A stretch of 17,455 nt of DNA from UBA5070 sp035913415 (GTDB lineage Bacteria; Fibrobacterota; Fibrobacteria; UBA5070), in assembly GCA_035913415.1 (NCBI GenBank), contig JAMIIV010000200.1, positions 1 through 17,455 on the forward strand. Direction: 5' to 3'. Shown piece by piece: positions 7,240 through 13,865 of this stretch (its first letter is position 1; the number at the start of each line of letters is the position of its first letter). The notes below the pieces were generated by a model. The model was not told the DNA's origin. It worked only from the letters and a program-made list of their open reading frames with translations, and made no database searches. Made by a program: the position numbers and the translations under genes.

Positions 7240-8687
7240 GGCAGCACCTCGGGGGTGGCGAAAACCCGGCGTCGCAACAGCGAAGCGCACAGGTCCAGCG
7301 CGATGCAGAACACCGCCAGCCCCAGCAAGGTGAAGGCCACCACGGGCTGCCAGAGTTCGGCATCGAGTCCTCCCCAGGGCGGGTCCAGGGCCAAGGCCCC
7401 GGGATGCAGGTAGCCTCCGGCCAGACTCCGCAGAAATCCGTTGGAGGCCAGCAGGAGGCCGCCCGCCGAGTGCAACGCTCCGGTGAGCAGCAACGGGGCG
7501 GTCTCGCCGGCGGCGCGCGCCATCCCGGAGAGGATCGCGGCCAGCATTCCACGCCAGGCGTGTGGCACCACCACCTTCGACAACACCTGGAGTTCGGTGG
7601 CGCCGCTGGTCCATAGGGTCTCGATCCAGCGCTGGGGGATGCGATCGAGTTCTTCCAGGGCCTGGGCCAACACGATGGGCGTCGCGAAGGCTCCGAGGGT
7701 CAAGGAAGACCATAGAAGTCCCCCACCGCCCCAGATCACGCCGGCGCCCGGCTCGACCAGGATCCGATCGAGGGACGCGCCGAACCCGTGGATCAGGAGC
7801 CCCGCCCCCACCACACCCCACACCACACCCGGCACTCCGGCCATGTGCGCTACCAGGTCCCGACCACGGCGACGCCAACCCGGGTGGCGGCTCCAGTCGC
7901 GCATCCACAAGGCCGAGGCGCAACCGAAGAATCCCGCGACCAATCCCGAAAACAGGGTCAGTTGCAGCACCGAGAAGATGGCCGGCCCGACTCCTCCCCC
8001 TCCCCACGGCCCCGGGGGCGCCAGCACCAGTCGCTCCAGGCGGCGCACCAGCGCGCGGGGGTCGGACGATTCCCGACCCGCCGAGGAACGCTCGGCGCGC
8101 ACCACGCCCGAGAGCCGAATGGTCAGAATCCGTCCCTGCGCGTCGGAAACGTCCAGGAGCGTGGAATCGTCGCGCTCCAACCACCGGGCCCAACGTTCGC
8201 CGGCCTGCCGGAACCGCGACGGATCGCCGCTCTCCCGGCGCACGTCCCGGGCCAGGCGCGCCCGATCGTGGCGCAGCAAGGTGGGGATCCGCTCCAGGGC
8301 AACCGCGAGGGAATCGTCGCCTCGCAGCACCCGGCCGGGCATGCGCAGCCGGATCGGGACTCCCAGCACGGTCGGACCATCTTCGCGCCCGAACACCCAG
8401 GCGTCGGGCGCAGGGGCGCGCCCGACCAGGTCCGAAGCGGCTACCGAAACGAATTCCCGTCCGGCCCCGTCGTCCCCGCGATAGATGCGCACAGCACCCT
8501 CGGAGCGGTCGGCCGCTCCGGCCGGGAGCACCGCGCCGTAGAAGACCCGACCGTCCGCGAGTCGGCACGTTTCGATGGGGATCCGCCATGTCACGGGTGC
8601 ACAAGCCCAGACCAGCAAAGCCACCGGCGCCGCGCAGGCCGCCAGCAGGACCGCCACCACGACCAACCAAGGGCGGGTGCGGTTCAT
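7236..8687 (-). CDS. pstA: PstA-like phosphate permease with a large periplasmic insertion
   Basis: The protein has 483 residues, against 299 for the canonical PstA in this window. TM1 (about 8-30) is followed by about 200 residues (31-233) predicted to be periplasmic. The usual core of permease helices comes next (about 235-470). The core keeps the ABC coupling region SGATELQVLSKVVVPHAWRG (361-380) and the PstA motif ARAAGETAPLLLTGAL (390-405). The insertion has a beta-rich first half (RVFYGAVLP, GREFVSVAASDLVGR, VFGREDG) and a helical second half. Its position recalls the DUF3333 region found in long proteobacterial PstA proteins, but I cannot confirm homology. ATG 8687 overlaps the pstC stop (ATGA) and follows a GAAGAGAAG purine run. 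The stop overlaps pstB by GTGA. Confidence 0.87.
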   Translation of the reverse strand: MNRTRPWLVVVAVLLAACAAPVALLVWACAPVTWRIPIETCRLADGRVFYGAVLPAGAADRSEGAVRIYRGDDGAGREFVSVAASDLVGRAPAPDAWVFGREDGPTVLGVPIRLRMPGRVLRGDDSLAVALERIPTLLRHDRARLARDVRRESGDPSRFRQAGERWARWLERDDSTLLDVSDAQGRILTIRLSGVVRAERSSAGRESSDPRALVRRLERLVLAPPGPWGGGGVGPAIFSVLQLTLFSGLVAGFFGCASALWMRDWSRHPGWRRRGRDLVAHMAGVPGVVWGVVGAGLLIHGFGASLDRILVEPGAGVIWGGGGLLWSSLTLGAFATPIVLAQALEELDRIPQRWIETLWTSGATELQVLSKVVVPHAWRGMLAAILSGMARAAGETAPLLLTGALHSAGGLLLASNGFLRSLAGGYLHPGALALDPPWGGLDAELWQPVVAFTLLGLAVFCIALDLCASLLRRRVFATPEVLP

Positions 8688-9517
8688 CGGATCTTCTCTT
8701 CGGCCATGCGCGCCAGGGCATGCGCCCCCACGCACAGAGCCAGCAGCACGAGCGCGATCCGGTGCACGTCCACCCACTCGGGGGACCCGGGTGCGGCCTC
8801 GGGAGCCAGCACCAACAGCGACGCTCCCAGGCTCGCGGCGCCTGCGGACCCGCCCCAGGAAGAGGCGAAGTTGCCCGAGACCATCAAGACGACCACGCTC
8901 TCGCCGCAGGCGCGCGCGAACGCCGTGGCCAAGGCGCGCAACAACGCGGGAAACGCCGCGGCCAATTCGAATCCCAACAACACCCGACCCGGTCGCGCAC
9001 CCAAGGCGATGGCACCGTGGGTGAGTTCCGCGGGAACCTCGTCGAGGGCGTCCTGGAATCGTTTCCAGAGCACGGGCAGCATTCCCGCGGCCATCGCGAT
9101 GCCCGCCAGGATGGGGCCCAGGGAGGACGTCCCCCAGGACAACGCGAAGGCCGGGCCGACCTGGGAGGCGAACAGGAATCCGAGCACCACCATGGGCAGG
9201 GCCGACAATCCCGACAGGATCGCATCGAGCCAGCGACGAGACCCCGCCGCGAAACTGTGGCGCGCGGCCAATGCGGCCCCCAAGGCGGCAGGTGCGGCCA
9301 GGGCGGTGGCGGCCAGGGCGATCGAAAGGGTACCCCAGACCAGGGAGGCGAGACCGAAACCTGTGCCCGTGCCCCAGGAGCCGTGGACCAGGTGGGCCAC
9401 CACCAGAACCAGCATCACGGGCACAGGCAGCGAGGCGAACCTCGCCGCGAGGCGGTAGAGGGAATCTCCACGACGAATTCTGTCCAGGTTCTCGCGGGTG
9501 CGGGGAGAGTCGTTCAA
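8684..9517 (-). CDS. pstC: PstC-like phosphate permease (diverged cluster)
   Basis: The protein has 277 residues with about six hydrophobic helices. TTG 9517 is chosen because it forms a TTGA overlap with the pstS stop, is preceded by a G-rich Shine-Dalgarno (AGGGGGG), and gives a basic cytoplasmic N-terminus before TM1 (about 30-46). The coupling loop AIALGARPGRVLLGFELAAAFP (169-190) and ACGESVVVLMVSGN (203-216) correspond to ALGAT...VVLPAAIPG and AFGETMIVLMATGN of the canonical PstC in this window. The large periplasmic stretch before TM2 seen in that protein is missing. The short form is a complete permease core, so nothing suggests a broken gene. With PstA it should form the membrane channel of the second Pst-type complex. 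Confidence 0.87.
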   Translation of the reverse strand: MNDSPRTRENLDRIRRGDSLYRLAARFASLPVPVMLVLVVAHLVHGSWGTGTGFGLASLVWGTLSIALAATALAAPAALGAALAARHSFAAGSRRWLDAILSGLSALPMVVLGFLFASQVGPAFALSWGTSSLGPILAGIAMAAGMLPVLWKRFQDALDEVPAELTHGAIALGARPGRVLLGFELAAAFPALLRALATAFARACGESVVVLMVSGNFASSWGGSAGAASLGASLLVLAPEAAPGSPEWVDVHRIALVLLALCVGAHALARMAEEKIR

Positions 9518-10275
9518 GGCCCCCCCTGCGGCGTGGCGAACCCCGATTCCCTCACGATCGCGCGCCCTTCCATCGAGGTGATGAACGCCACGAAACGCGC
9601 CACGACCGGATTGCGGAGCGCCGGCAAGGGAACGACCAGCGTGAGGGGCCGCTGGAGGAAGAGGGGGCCGACGGGTCGCACGTCGGAGAGCAGGCCCGCG
9701 ACGCTGCCGTAGCCGACCAGGAAGGGATCGTGGCGCAGGGCCAACTGCACCGCCACCGGGGAGACCAGGTGGAGCGCCTGGGGATCGAGGGTGCGGACCC
9801 CCAGCATCTGCAGGACCTCGTGGCGTGTCCCGGAGGAAGGAAGACGACCGACGCCCCGCCAGGCGATCGCGGAGGCGCCGGGATGGAAGGCCAACGCCGC
9901 GCGTGACGGATCCTGTCGGGCCCCGCCGTCGCGCCGCGCCAGAAGGCGCAGGGTGTCCCGTCCGACCTCCAGCACCGACACCTCCCCGAACCGCCGCCGC
10001 AAGATCTCCAACTCGGAAGGCTCCAAGGCGCGACTGAGGGCGGCGATGTCGGTGGTGCCACCCACGAGCGCCCGAACGGCTCCTTCCGACCCGCCTCCCA
10101 GCACCTGCAAGGTGGCCGCGGGTTGCAGGCGGGCGAAGGCCGCGGCCCAGCGCCCCAGCAGTGGCACCATGGTCTCCGACCCGGCGCAGCGAAGACTGCC
10201 ACGCACCAGCGGGGAACTGGCAGGGGAATGGGTCGTGGCCATGAGCAGGGCCAGGAACACCGCCGGGAGAGGCAA
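9514..10275 (-). CDS. pstS: PstS-like phosphate-binding protein, shortened and altered
   Basis: The protein has 253 residues from TTG 10275, placed by GGAGG (10289-10285) 9 nt upstream and by the 2-nt gap after the ThiS-like stop. This gives a hydrophobic leader (PLPAVFLALLMATTHSPA) but no basic n-region, unusual for a signal peptide. ATG 10242 is an alternative that would lose the leader. PstS motifs remain: GSETM (32-36), GGGS (60-63), TTDIAALSR (74-82) and GRLPSSGT (143-150). The GGGSGTG of the canonical copy is GGGSEGA here, with Glu64 near the expected anion site. The segment between the two ligand half-sites (about 116-142) is shorter and lacks the 'L..IYlGkItnW' element. It is probably periplasmic, but its phosphate affinity is doubtful. 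Confidence 0.85.
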   Translation of the reverse strand: MPLPAVFLALLMATTHSPASSPLVRGSLRCAGSETMVPLLGRWAAAFARLQPAATLQVLGGGSEGAVRALVGGTTDIAALSRALEPSELEILRRRFGEVSVLEVGRDTLRLLARRDGGARQDPSRAALAFHPGASAIAWRGVGRLPSSGTRHEVLQMLGVRTLDPQALHLVSPVAVQLALRHDPFLVGYGSVAGLLSDVRPVGPLFLQRPLTLVVPLPALRNPVVARFVAFITSMEGRAIVRESGFATPQGGP

Positions 10276-10277
10276 CT

Positions 10278-10481
10278 CTACGCGCCTCCACCCATGAATC
10301 GGACCAGTTCGACCTGGTCTCCTTCCCTCAAGGCGACATCGTCCCAGGTGCGCCGGTCGGGCACCTCGCTGTTGCGCTCGGCGACCACCCAGGCACGCTC
10401 CAGCCCCAGGGAATCCACCAAGGCGCCCAAGGTGCAGTCGGCGGGGAATTCGCGCGATTCGCCATTGAGCAGGAGGTTCAT
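10278..10481 (-). CDS. ThiS-like sulfur-carrier (ubiquitin-fold) protein with an extra C-terminal alanine
   Basis: The protein has 67 residues, matching ThiS length (66 in E. coli). It has the ThiS layout: MNLLLNGESREF, TLGALVDSLGL, VVAERNSEVPDRRTW, LREGDQVELVRFMGGG. ThiS and MoaD carry sulfur as a thiocarboxylate on a terminal Gly-Gly for thiazole or molybdopterin synthesis. Here the tail is Gly-Gly-Gly-Ala and then TAG, so the diglycine is not terminal. ATG 10481 has AGGAGG about 5 nt upstream and overlaps the response regulator stop (ATGA). No thiazole, molybdopterin or E1-like (ThiF/MoeB) gene is in the window. Its location between a PhoB-type regulator and pstS is unusual. It could be ordinary ThiS misplaced by rearrangement, or a dedicated carrier or modifier. 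Confidence 0.8.
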   Translation of the reverse strand: MNLLLNGESREFPADCTLGALVDSLGLERAWVVAERNSEVPDRRTWDDVALREGDQVELVRFMGGGA

Positions 10482-11182
10482 GCCGAACCTCCTGCGCGTC
10501 GCTCGGGGTCCCATTGGTATCCAAGTCCCGTCACCGTGTGCACGCACCTGGCGTAGGACCCCAGTTTCTCGCGCAGCCGGGTGACGGCCACGTCGACCGA
10601 CCGGGGACCCGAGGTGGAATCCATCCCCCAGACTTCCTCCAACAGGTGCAAGCGCTCGACGGCACGCCCCTTGGCGGCGATCAAAGACTTGAGCAGTTCG
10701 AATTCCTTGAAGGTCAGGTTGATCGCCACCCCCGACAATGTGACGTGTCGACGGTCGAGGTCGATGGCCAGATCCCCCACCCGCACGGCTTCGCCGGAAA
10801 TGCTGCCGGTGGTACGTCGCAGGATGGCCTGCACACGTGCCACCAGCTCCCGCGGCGAGAAGGGTTTGGCGACGTAGTCGTCACCTCCCACCGAGAACCC
10901 GTAGATGCGGTCGTGTTCCTCGGTGCGTGCCGTGAGGAACACCACAGGAACCGCACGGTGGCGCTCGGAATCGCGCATGCGCCGACAGACCTCCGTGCCG
11001 GGCAGATCGGGAAGCATCACATCGAGGATTGCCAGGTCGATTTTTTCGTCGGCCAGGACCGACAGCGCCTCCGAAGCCGTGCGAGCGGCCCAGACGCGGA
11101 AACCGGCCTTCTTGAGGTTGTGGACCACGACATCGTGGATGTCGGGATCGTCTTCGAGTACAAGGATTCGTTCGGATGCCAT
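10478..11182 (-). CDS. OmpR/PhoB-family response regulator
   Basis: The protein has 234 residues. The receiver domain (1-120) has acidic Asp11 and Asp12, the phosphoacceptor Asp54 (LAILDVMLP), Thr84 (FLTAR) and Lys106 (VAKPF). The C-terminal winged helix (about 135-228) contains LTFKEFELLKSLIAAKGR, LLEEVWG, RSVDVAVTRLREKLG and TVTGLGYQWD, the OmpR/PhoB pattern. Being first in an operon with Pst and PhoU genes points to control of the phosphate response, so a PhoB role is likely by context rather than by a diagnostic residue. No histidine kinase gene follows. ATG 11182 has only a weak upstream Shine-Dalgarno (AGGA about 15 nt away). The divergent region 11183-11338 should hold its promoter. 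Confidence 0.92.
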   Translation of the reverse strand: MASERILVLEDDPDIHDVVVHNLKKAGFRVWAARTASEALSVLADEKIDLAILDVMLPDLPGTEVCRRMRDSERHRAVPVVFLTARTEEHDRIYGFSVGGDDYVAKPFSPRELVARVQAILRRTTGSISGEAVRVGDLAIDLDRRHVTLSGVAINLTFKEFELLKSLIAAKGRAVERLHLLEEVWGMDSTSGPRSVDVAVTRLREKLGSYARCVHTVTGLGYQWDPERRAGGSA

Positions 11183-11184
11183 TG

Positions 11185-11264
11185 GCAACAATCTAGTCCT
11201 GCCCCCGGCAAGGTTCCCACGCCCGGAAGCGGAGCATGCAACAACGGCAACGCCTGCGCAACAA
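11185..11264. promoter_or_regulatory. Divergent promoter region with three GCAACAA heptamers
   Basis: The 156-nt gap between the response regulator and the porin must drive both gene clusters. GCAACAA occurs at 11185-11191, 11238-11244 and 11258-11264, with a related GCAACGC at 11247-11253. The last two exact copies start 20 nt apart, about two helical turns. PhoB-type regulators bind direct repeats, so these are candidate operators. The enterobacterial Pho-box sequence (CTGTCAT) is not present. No convincing -35/-10 pair was identified for either direction. Confidence 0.35.
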
Positions 11265-11338
11265 GCGTGAAACACCGATTTCGTCTGTTTTGATCCGTCG
11301 GAAAAAACCCACAGACCTACCACCACTCCGGAGAATCC

Positions 11339-12877
11339 ATGAATCCCAAGTCCCTCTCGATCCTCCTGGCCGTCGCCGCTGGCGTCGGAGCCCAGGCCAC
11401 CGACATGGTCGACGCCTCCGCCCGCGAACAGGCTGCCAAGGCCTCAGCCTCCGCCCTCAAGGCGCAGGGAGACGCGACCGCCGCCGCCGGACAGGCCAAG
11501 GCCGTGGCCGAAGAGAACCTCGCCCAGACCGAGAAGCTCGATGCCGTCGACGGCAAACTGACCGGCCTCGAAGAAGCCTTCCTGGAGACCAAGGCCACCG
11601 TCGACGCGCTCAAGAAGCTGAAGATCGGCGGGCTCGTTCAGGCCCAGTACGTGTATCGCACCGACACCAACCTGGTGAGCACCTCCCGGCCCATGCAGCA
11701 GGGTCTGTTCCAGGTCCGCCGCGGACGCCTCAAGGCGACCTACGAGGCCGGCAACGGAAGCATCTACGTAATGCAGTACAACCTGAACCAGACCGGACTC
11801 ACCGCCCAGGACATGTACGTCAAGTGGGACGAGCCCTGGCTGAAGACCTTCTCGGTCCAGATGGGTTTGCAAGACATTCCCTTCGGATTCGAGGCGGGTT
11901 ACTCCTCCAGCACCATGGAGACCCTCGAGCGTTCCCGCTTCGAACGCAACGCCATGCTGGCCGACGAAAAGGATGTCGGTGTGATCCTGGGCATCGCGCC
12001 CAAGGTCCCCGGACTCGACGCGTTTGCCATCAAGGTCGCGGCCCTCAACGGTTTCGGCGCCGCCGACGCCGGACAGGACCCCAAGTGCTTCGTCGGTCGC
12101 CTGAACCTGGGCAAGAACTTCTACGACGCCGGTGTGGGCCTGGACCTGGGCGCGTCCTACTACATGGATTCCCGCTTGGCCGCCGCAGCCTACGTCACTC
12201 CCGTCATGCCCCGCAAAGCCGTCAAGTACAAGCGCGACAGCCTGAAGCTCTACGACTCCGTCACCGCTGTCACGGAAGTCAAGGAAGTCAAGGCTGGCGA
12301 ATACCACGTGATTGACGGCACCACCAATTACAAGTTCGCCGAAGTCCGCAAGGAACTCGAGGCCAACCTCATCGGCCTCGACGCCCAACTCAGTGTGGAC
12401 GTCTCGTTCATCCCGGGCTTGGCCGGCGCCAAGATCATGGGTGAGTACTACACCGGCACCGCCTTGGGCACCTCGGGCGACAACAAGCGCACCGCCTACG
12501 GCGCGAACCTCTACCAGCGCGAGGTCATGGGCTGGTACGCCACGTACGTCCAGAACATCGGCAAGACCTTCCAGACCGTGGTCCGCTACGACGTCTACGA
12601 CCCCAACACTTCGGTCGAAGGTGACGACATCGGCAAGCCCACCGCCGACGGCAAGAAGATCGCCAACGGCACGTCCAAAGCCGACCTGGCCTACTACACC
12701 TGGTACTTCGGTCTGAACACGTTCCTCAACGGCAACACCAAGCTCAGCATCGGATACAACCTGGTCGAGAACGAGACGACCTCCAGCAAGCTGCTGTGGT
12801 CGGCCGTTCCGGTCAACAACTTCACGGAAGAAATCAACGACGACGAGGTCACCGTGCGCCTCCAGTTCGCCTACTGA
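11339..12877 (+). CDS. Outer-membrane porin with N-terminal coiled coil, putative phosphate-starvation porin
   Basis: The protein has 512 residues. A signal peptide (1-20, ending GAQA) is followed by an Ala/Glu/Lys-rich heptad stretch (about 25-92; ASAREQAAKASASALKAQ onwards), probably a periplasmic coiled coil. A beta-barrel follows (about 95-512) with alternating patterns such as GGLVQAQYVYR, GLFQVRRGRLKATYE and SIYVMQYNLNQ. It ends in EVTVRLQFAY, the terminal aromatic expected of outer-membrane barrels. 'RRgRl...g......Yv.qydl......qd.yvk' resembles the phosphate-selective porin O/P group. GGAG lies 8 nt before the ATG. Pst genes follow directly, so I infer that it admits phosphate across the outer membrane for the PstS downstream. 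Confidence 0.82.
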   Translation: MNPKSLSILLAVAAGVGAQATDMVDASAREQAAKASASALKAQGDATAAAGQAKAVAEENLAQTEKLDAVDGKLTGLEEAFLETKATVDALKKLKIGGLVQAQYVYRTDTNLVSTSRPMQQGLFQVRRGRLKATYEAGNGSIYVMQYNLNQTGLTAQDMYVKWDEPWLKTFSVQMGLQDIPFGFEAGYSSSTMETLERSRFERNAMLADEKDVGVILGIAPKVPGLDAFAIKVAALNGFGAADAGQDPKCFVGRLNLGKNFYDAGVGLDLGASYYMDSRLAAAAYVTPVMPRKAVKYKRDSLKLYDSVTAVTEVKEVKAGEYHVIDGTTNYKFAEVRKELEANLIGLDAQLSVDVSFIPGLAGAKIMGEYYTGTALGTSGDNKRTAYGANLYQREVMGWYATYVQNIGKTFQTVVRYDVYDPNTSVEGDDIGKPTADGKKIANGTSKADLAYYTWYFGLNTFLNGNTKLSIGYNLVENETTSSKLLWSAVPVNNFTEEINDDEVTVRLQFAY

Positions 12878-12889
12878 TCCAACATTCCC

Positions 12890-12915
12890 GCCCGGCACCG
12901 CGAACGGCGCCGGGC
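12890..12915 (+). terminator. Hairpin between porin and pstS (attenuator-like)
   Basis: GCCCGGC (12890-12896) and GCCGGGC (12909-12915) form a perfect 7-bp stem around a 12-nt loop, 13 nt after the porin stop. No T-tract follows. It may reduce readthrough into pstS or stabilise porin mRNA. Confidence 0.4.
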
Positions 12916-12951
12916 CTGCGCTCTACCAAACGACTTCCAAGGAAATCCATC

Positions 12952-13785
12952 ATGAAGCTCTCGCGATTCAAGTTCCTGGCTCCCCTGGCCATCGCCGCCA
13001 CCCTCATGGGCGCGACCGCCAACCAGACCATCACCGTCAAGGGTTCCGACACCATGGTCATCATGGCGCAGCGTTGGGCCGAGGCCTACATGGCCAAGCA
13101 CCCCGGCACCGTGATCCAGGTCACCGGCGGCGGCTCGGGCACCGGCATCTCGGCCCTGATCAACGGCACCACCGACATCTGCAACGCTTCGCGCCCCATG
13201 AAGAGCGGCGAGCGTTCCAAGCTCAAGGACCGCTACGCCACCCTGGGCATCGAGATCAAGGCGGCCAAGGACGGCCTGTCGGTGTACGTGAACGAAGCCA
13301 GCCCGGTCAAGGCCATCACCGTGGACCAGTTGCGCGACATCTACCTGGGCAAGATCACCAACTGGAACCAGATCGGTGGACCCGACAAGAAGATCATCGT
13401 GTACGGCCGCGAGAACAACTCGGGCACGTACGCCTTCTTCAAGGACCACGTCCTGAAGGGCAAGGACTACGTGGCGAACATGCAGTCGATGCCCGGCACC
13501 GCCGCGGTCGTCAACGCCGTCGCCAAGGACGTCAACGGCATCGGGTACGGCGGCATGGCCTACGCCAAGGGCATCCGCATCATCGGCCTGAAGAAGGACG
13601 CCTCCTCCCCGGCCATCGAGCCCTCCGCGGCCACCGTCGGCAACGGCACCTACCCCCTCAGCCGCTTCCTCTACATGTACACCGCCAACCGTCCCACCGG
13701 CGCGGCCAAGCAGTACATCGACTGGATCCTGTCCCCCGAAGGCCAGGCCATCGCCACGCAGGTGGGTTATTTCCCGGCCCGCTGA
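12952..13785 (+). CDS. pstS: PstS, periplasmic phosphate-binding protein (canonical copy)
   Basis: The protein has 277 residues. The signal peptide is clear: MKLSRFKFLAPLAIAATLMGATA (basic n-region, hydrophobic core, AxA-type end about residue 23). Phosphate-contact motifs of the family are intact: GSDTM (31-35), GGGSGTG (59-65), TTDICNASR (73-81) and GRENNSGT (152-159), plus the hallmark LRDIYLGKITNWNQIGG (127-143). PstS captures phosphate in the periplasm and delivers it to PstC and PstA. An AAGGA Shine-Dalgarno lies 8 nt before ATG 12952; upstream in-frame codons run into the porin and are not used. It is flanked by hairpins at 12890-12915 and 13822-13850, which fits the family's need for more binding protein than permease. 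Confidence 0.96.
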   Translation: MKLSRFKFLAPLAIAATLMGATANQTITVKGSDTMVIMAQRWAEAYMAKHPGTVIQVTGGGSGTGISALINGTTDICNASRPMKSGERSKLKDRYATLGIEIKAAKDGLSVYVNEASPVKAITVDQLRDIYLGKITNWNQIGGPDKKIIVYGRENNSGTYAFFKDHVLKGKDYVANMQSMPGTAAVVNAVAKDVNGIGYGGMAYAKGIRIIGLKKDASSPAIEPSAATVGNGTYPLSRFLYMYTANRPTGAAKQYIDWILSPEGQAIATQVGYFPAR

Positions 13786-13821
13786 TCCAATCTTCCGGTC
13801 CCTCGGTATCTGAGAACCACT

Positions 13822-13850
13822 GCCCCGCGTCGAGTCCATCGGCGCGGGGC
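13822..13850 (+). terminator. Hairpin between pstS and pstC (attenuator or mRNA stabiliser)
   Basis: GCCCCGCG (13822-13829) pairs perfectly with CGCGGGGC (13843-13850) across a 13-nt loop, in the 80-nt gap between pstS and pstC. No T-tract follows. Such structures after binding-protein genes often raise their expression relative to the permease genes downstream. Confidence 0.5.
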
Positions 13851-13865
13851 GTTCCCGGTTGGAAC

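Noticed and set aside
6439..8721. Apparent 760-residue ATPase fusion on the minus strand
   Set aside because: Upstream of GTG 7239 the frame is a low-complexity Arg/Gly/Pro shadow of pstA. The ABC domain begins at the GTGA overlap.
7562..9712. 716-codon plus-strand frame opposite pstA and pstC
   Set aside because: Arg/Pro-rich composition without domains, spanning several real genes on the other strand.
11183..11338. Classical Pho box (CTGTCAT direct repeats)
   Set aside because: No match on either strand by eye; only the GCAACAA repeats were found.
11444..12898. 484-codon minus-strand frame opposite the porin
   Set aside because: Gly/Val/Asp-rich mirror of the porin coding strand, with no recognisable motif. 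The porin has a signal peptide, barrel pattern and terminal aromatic residue.
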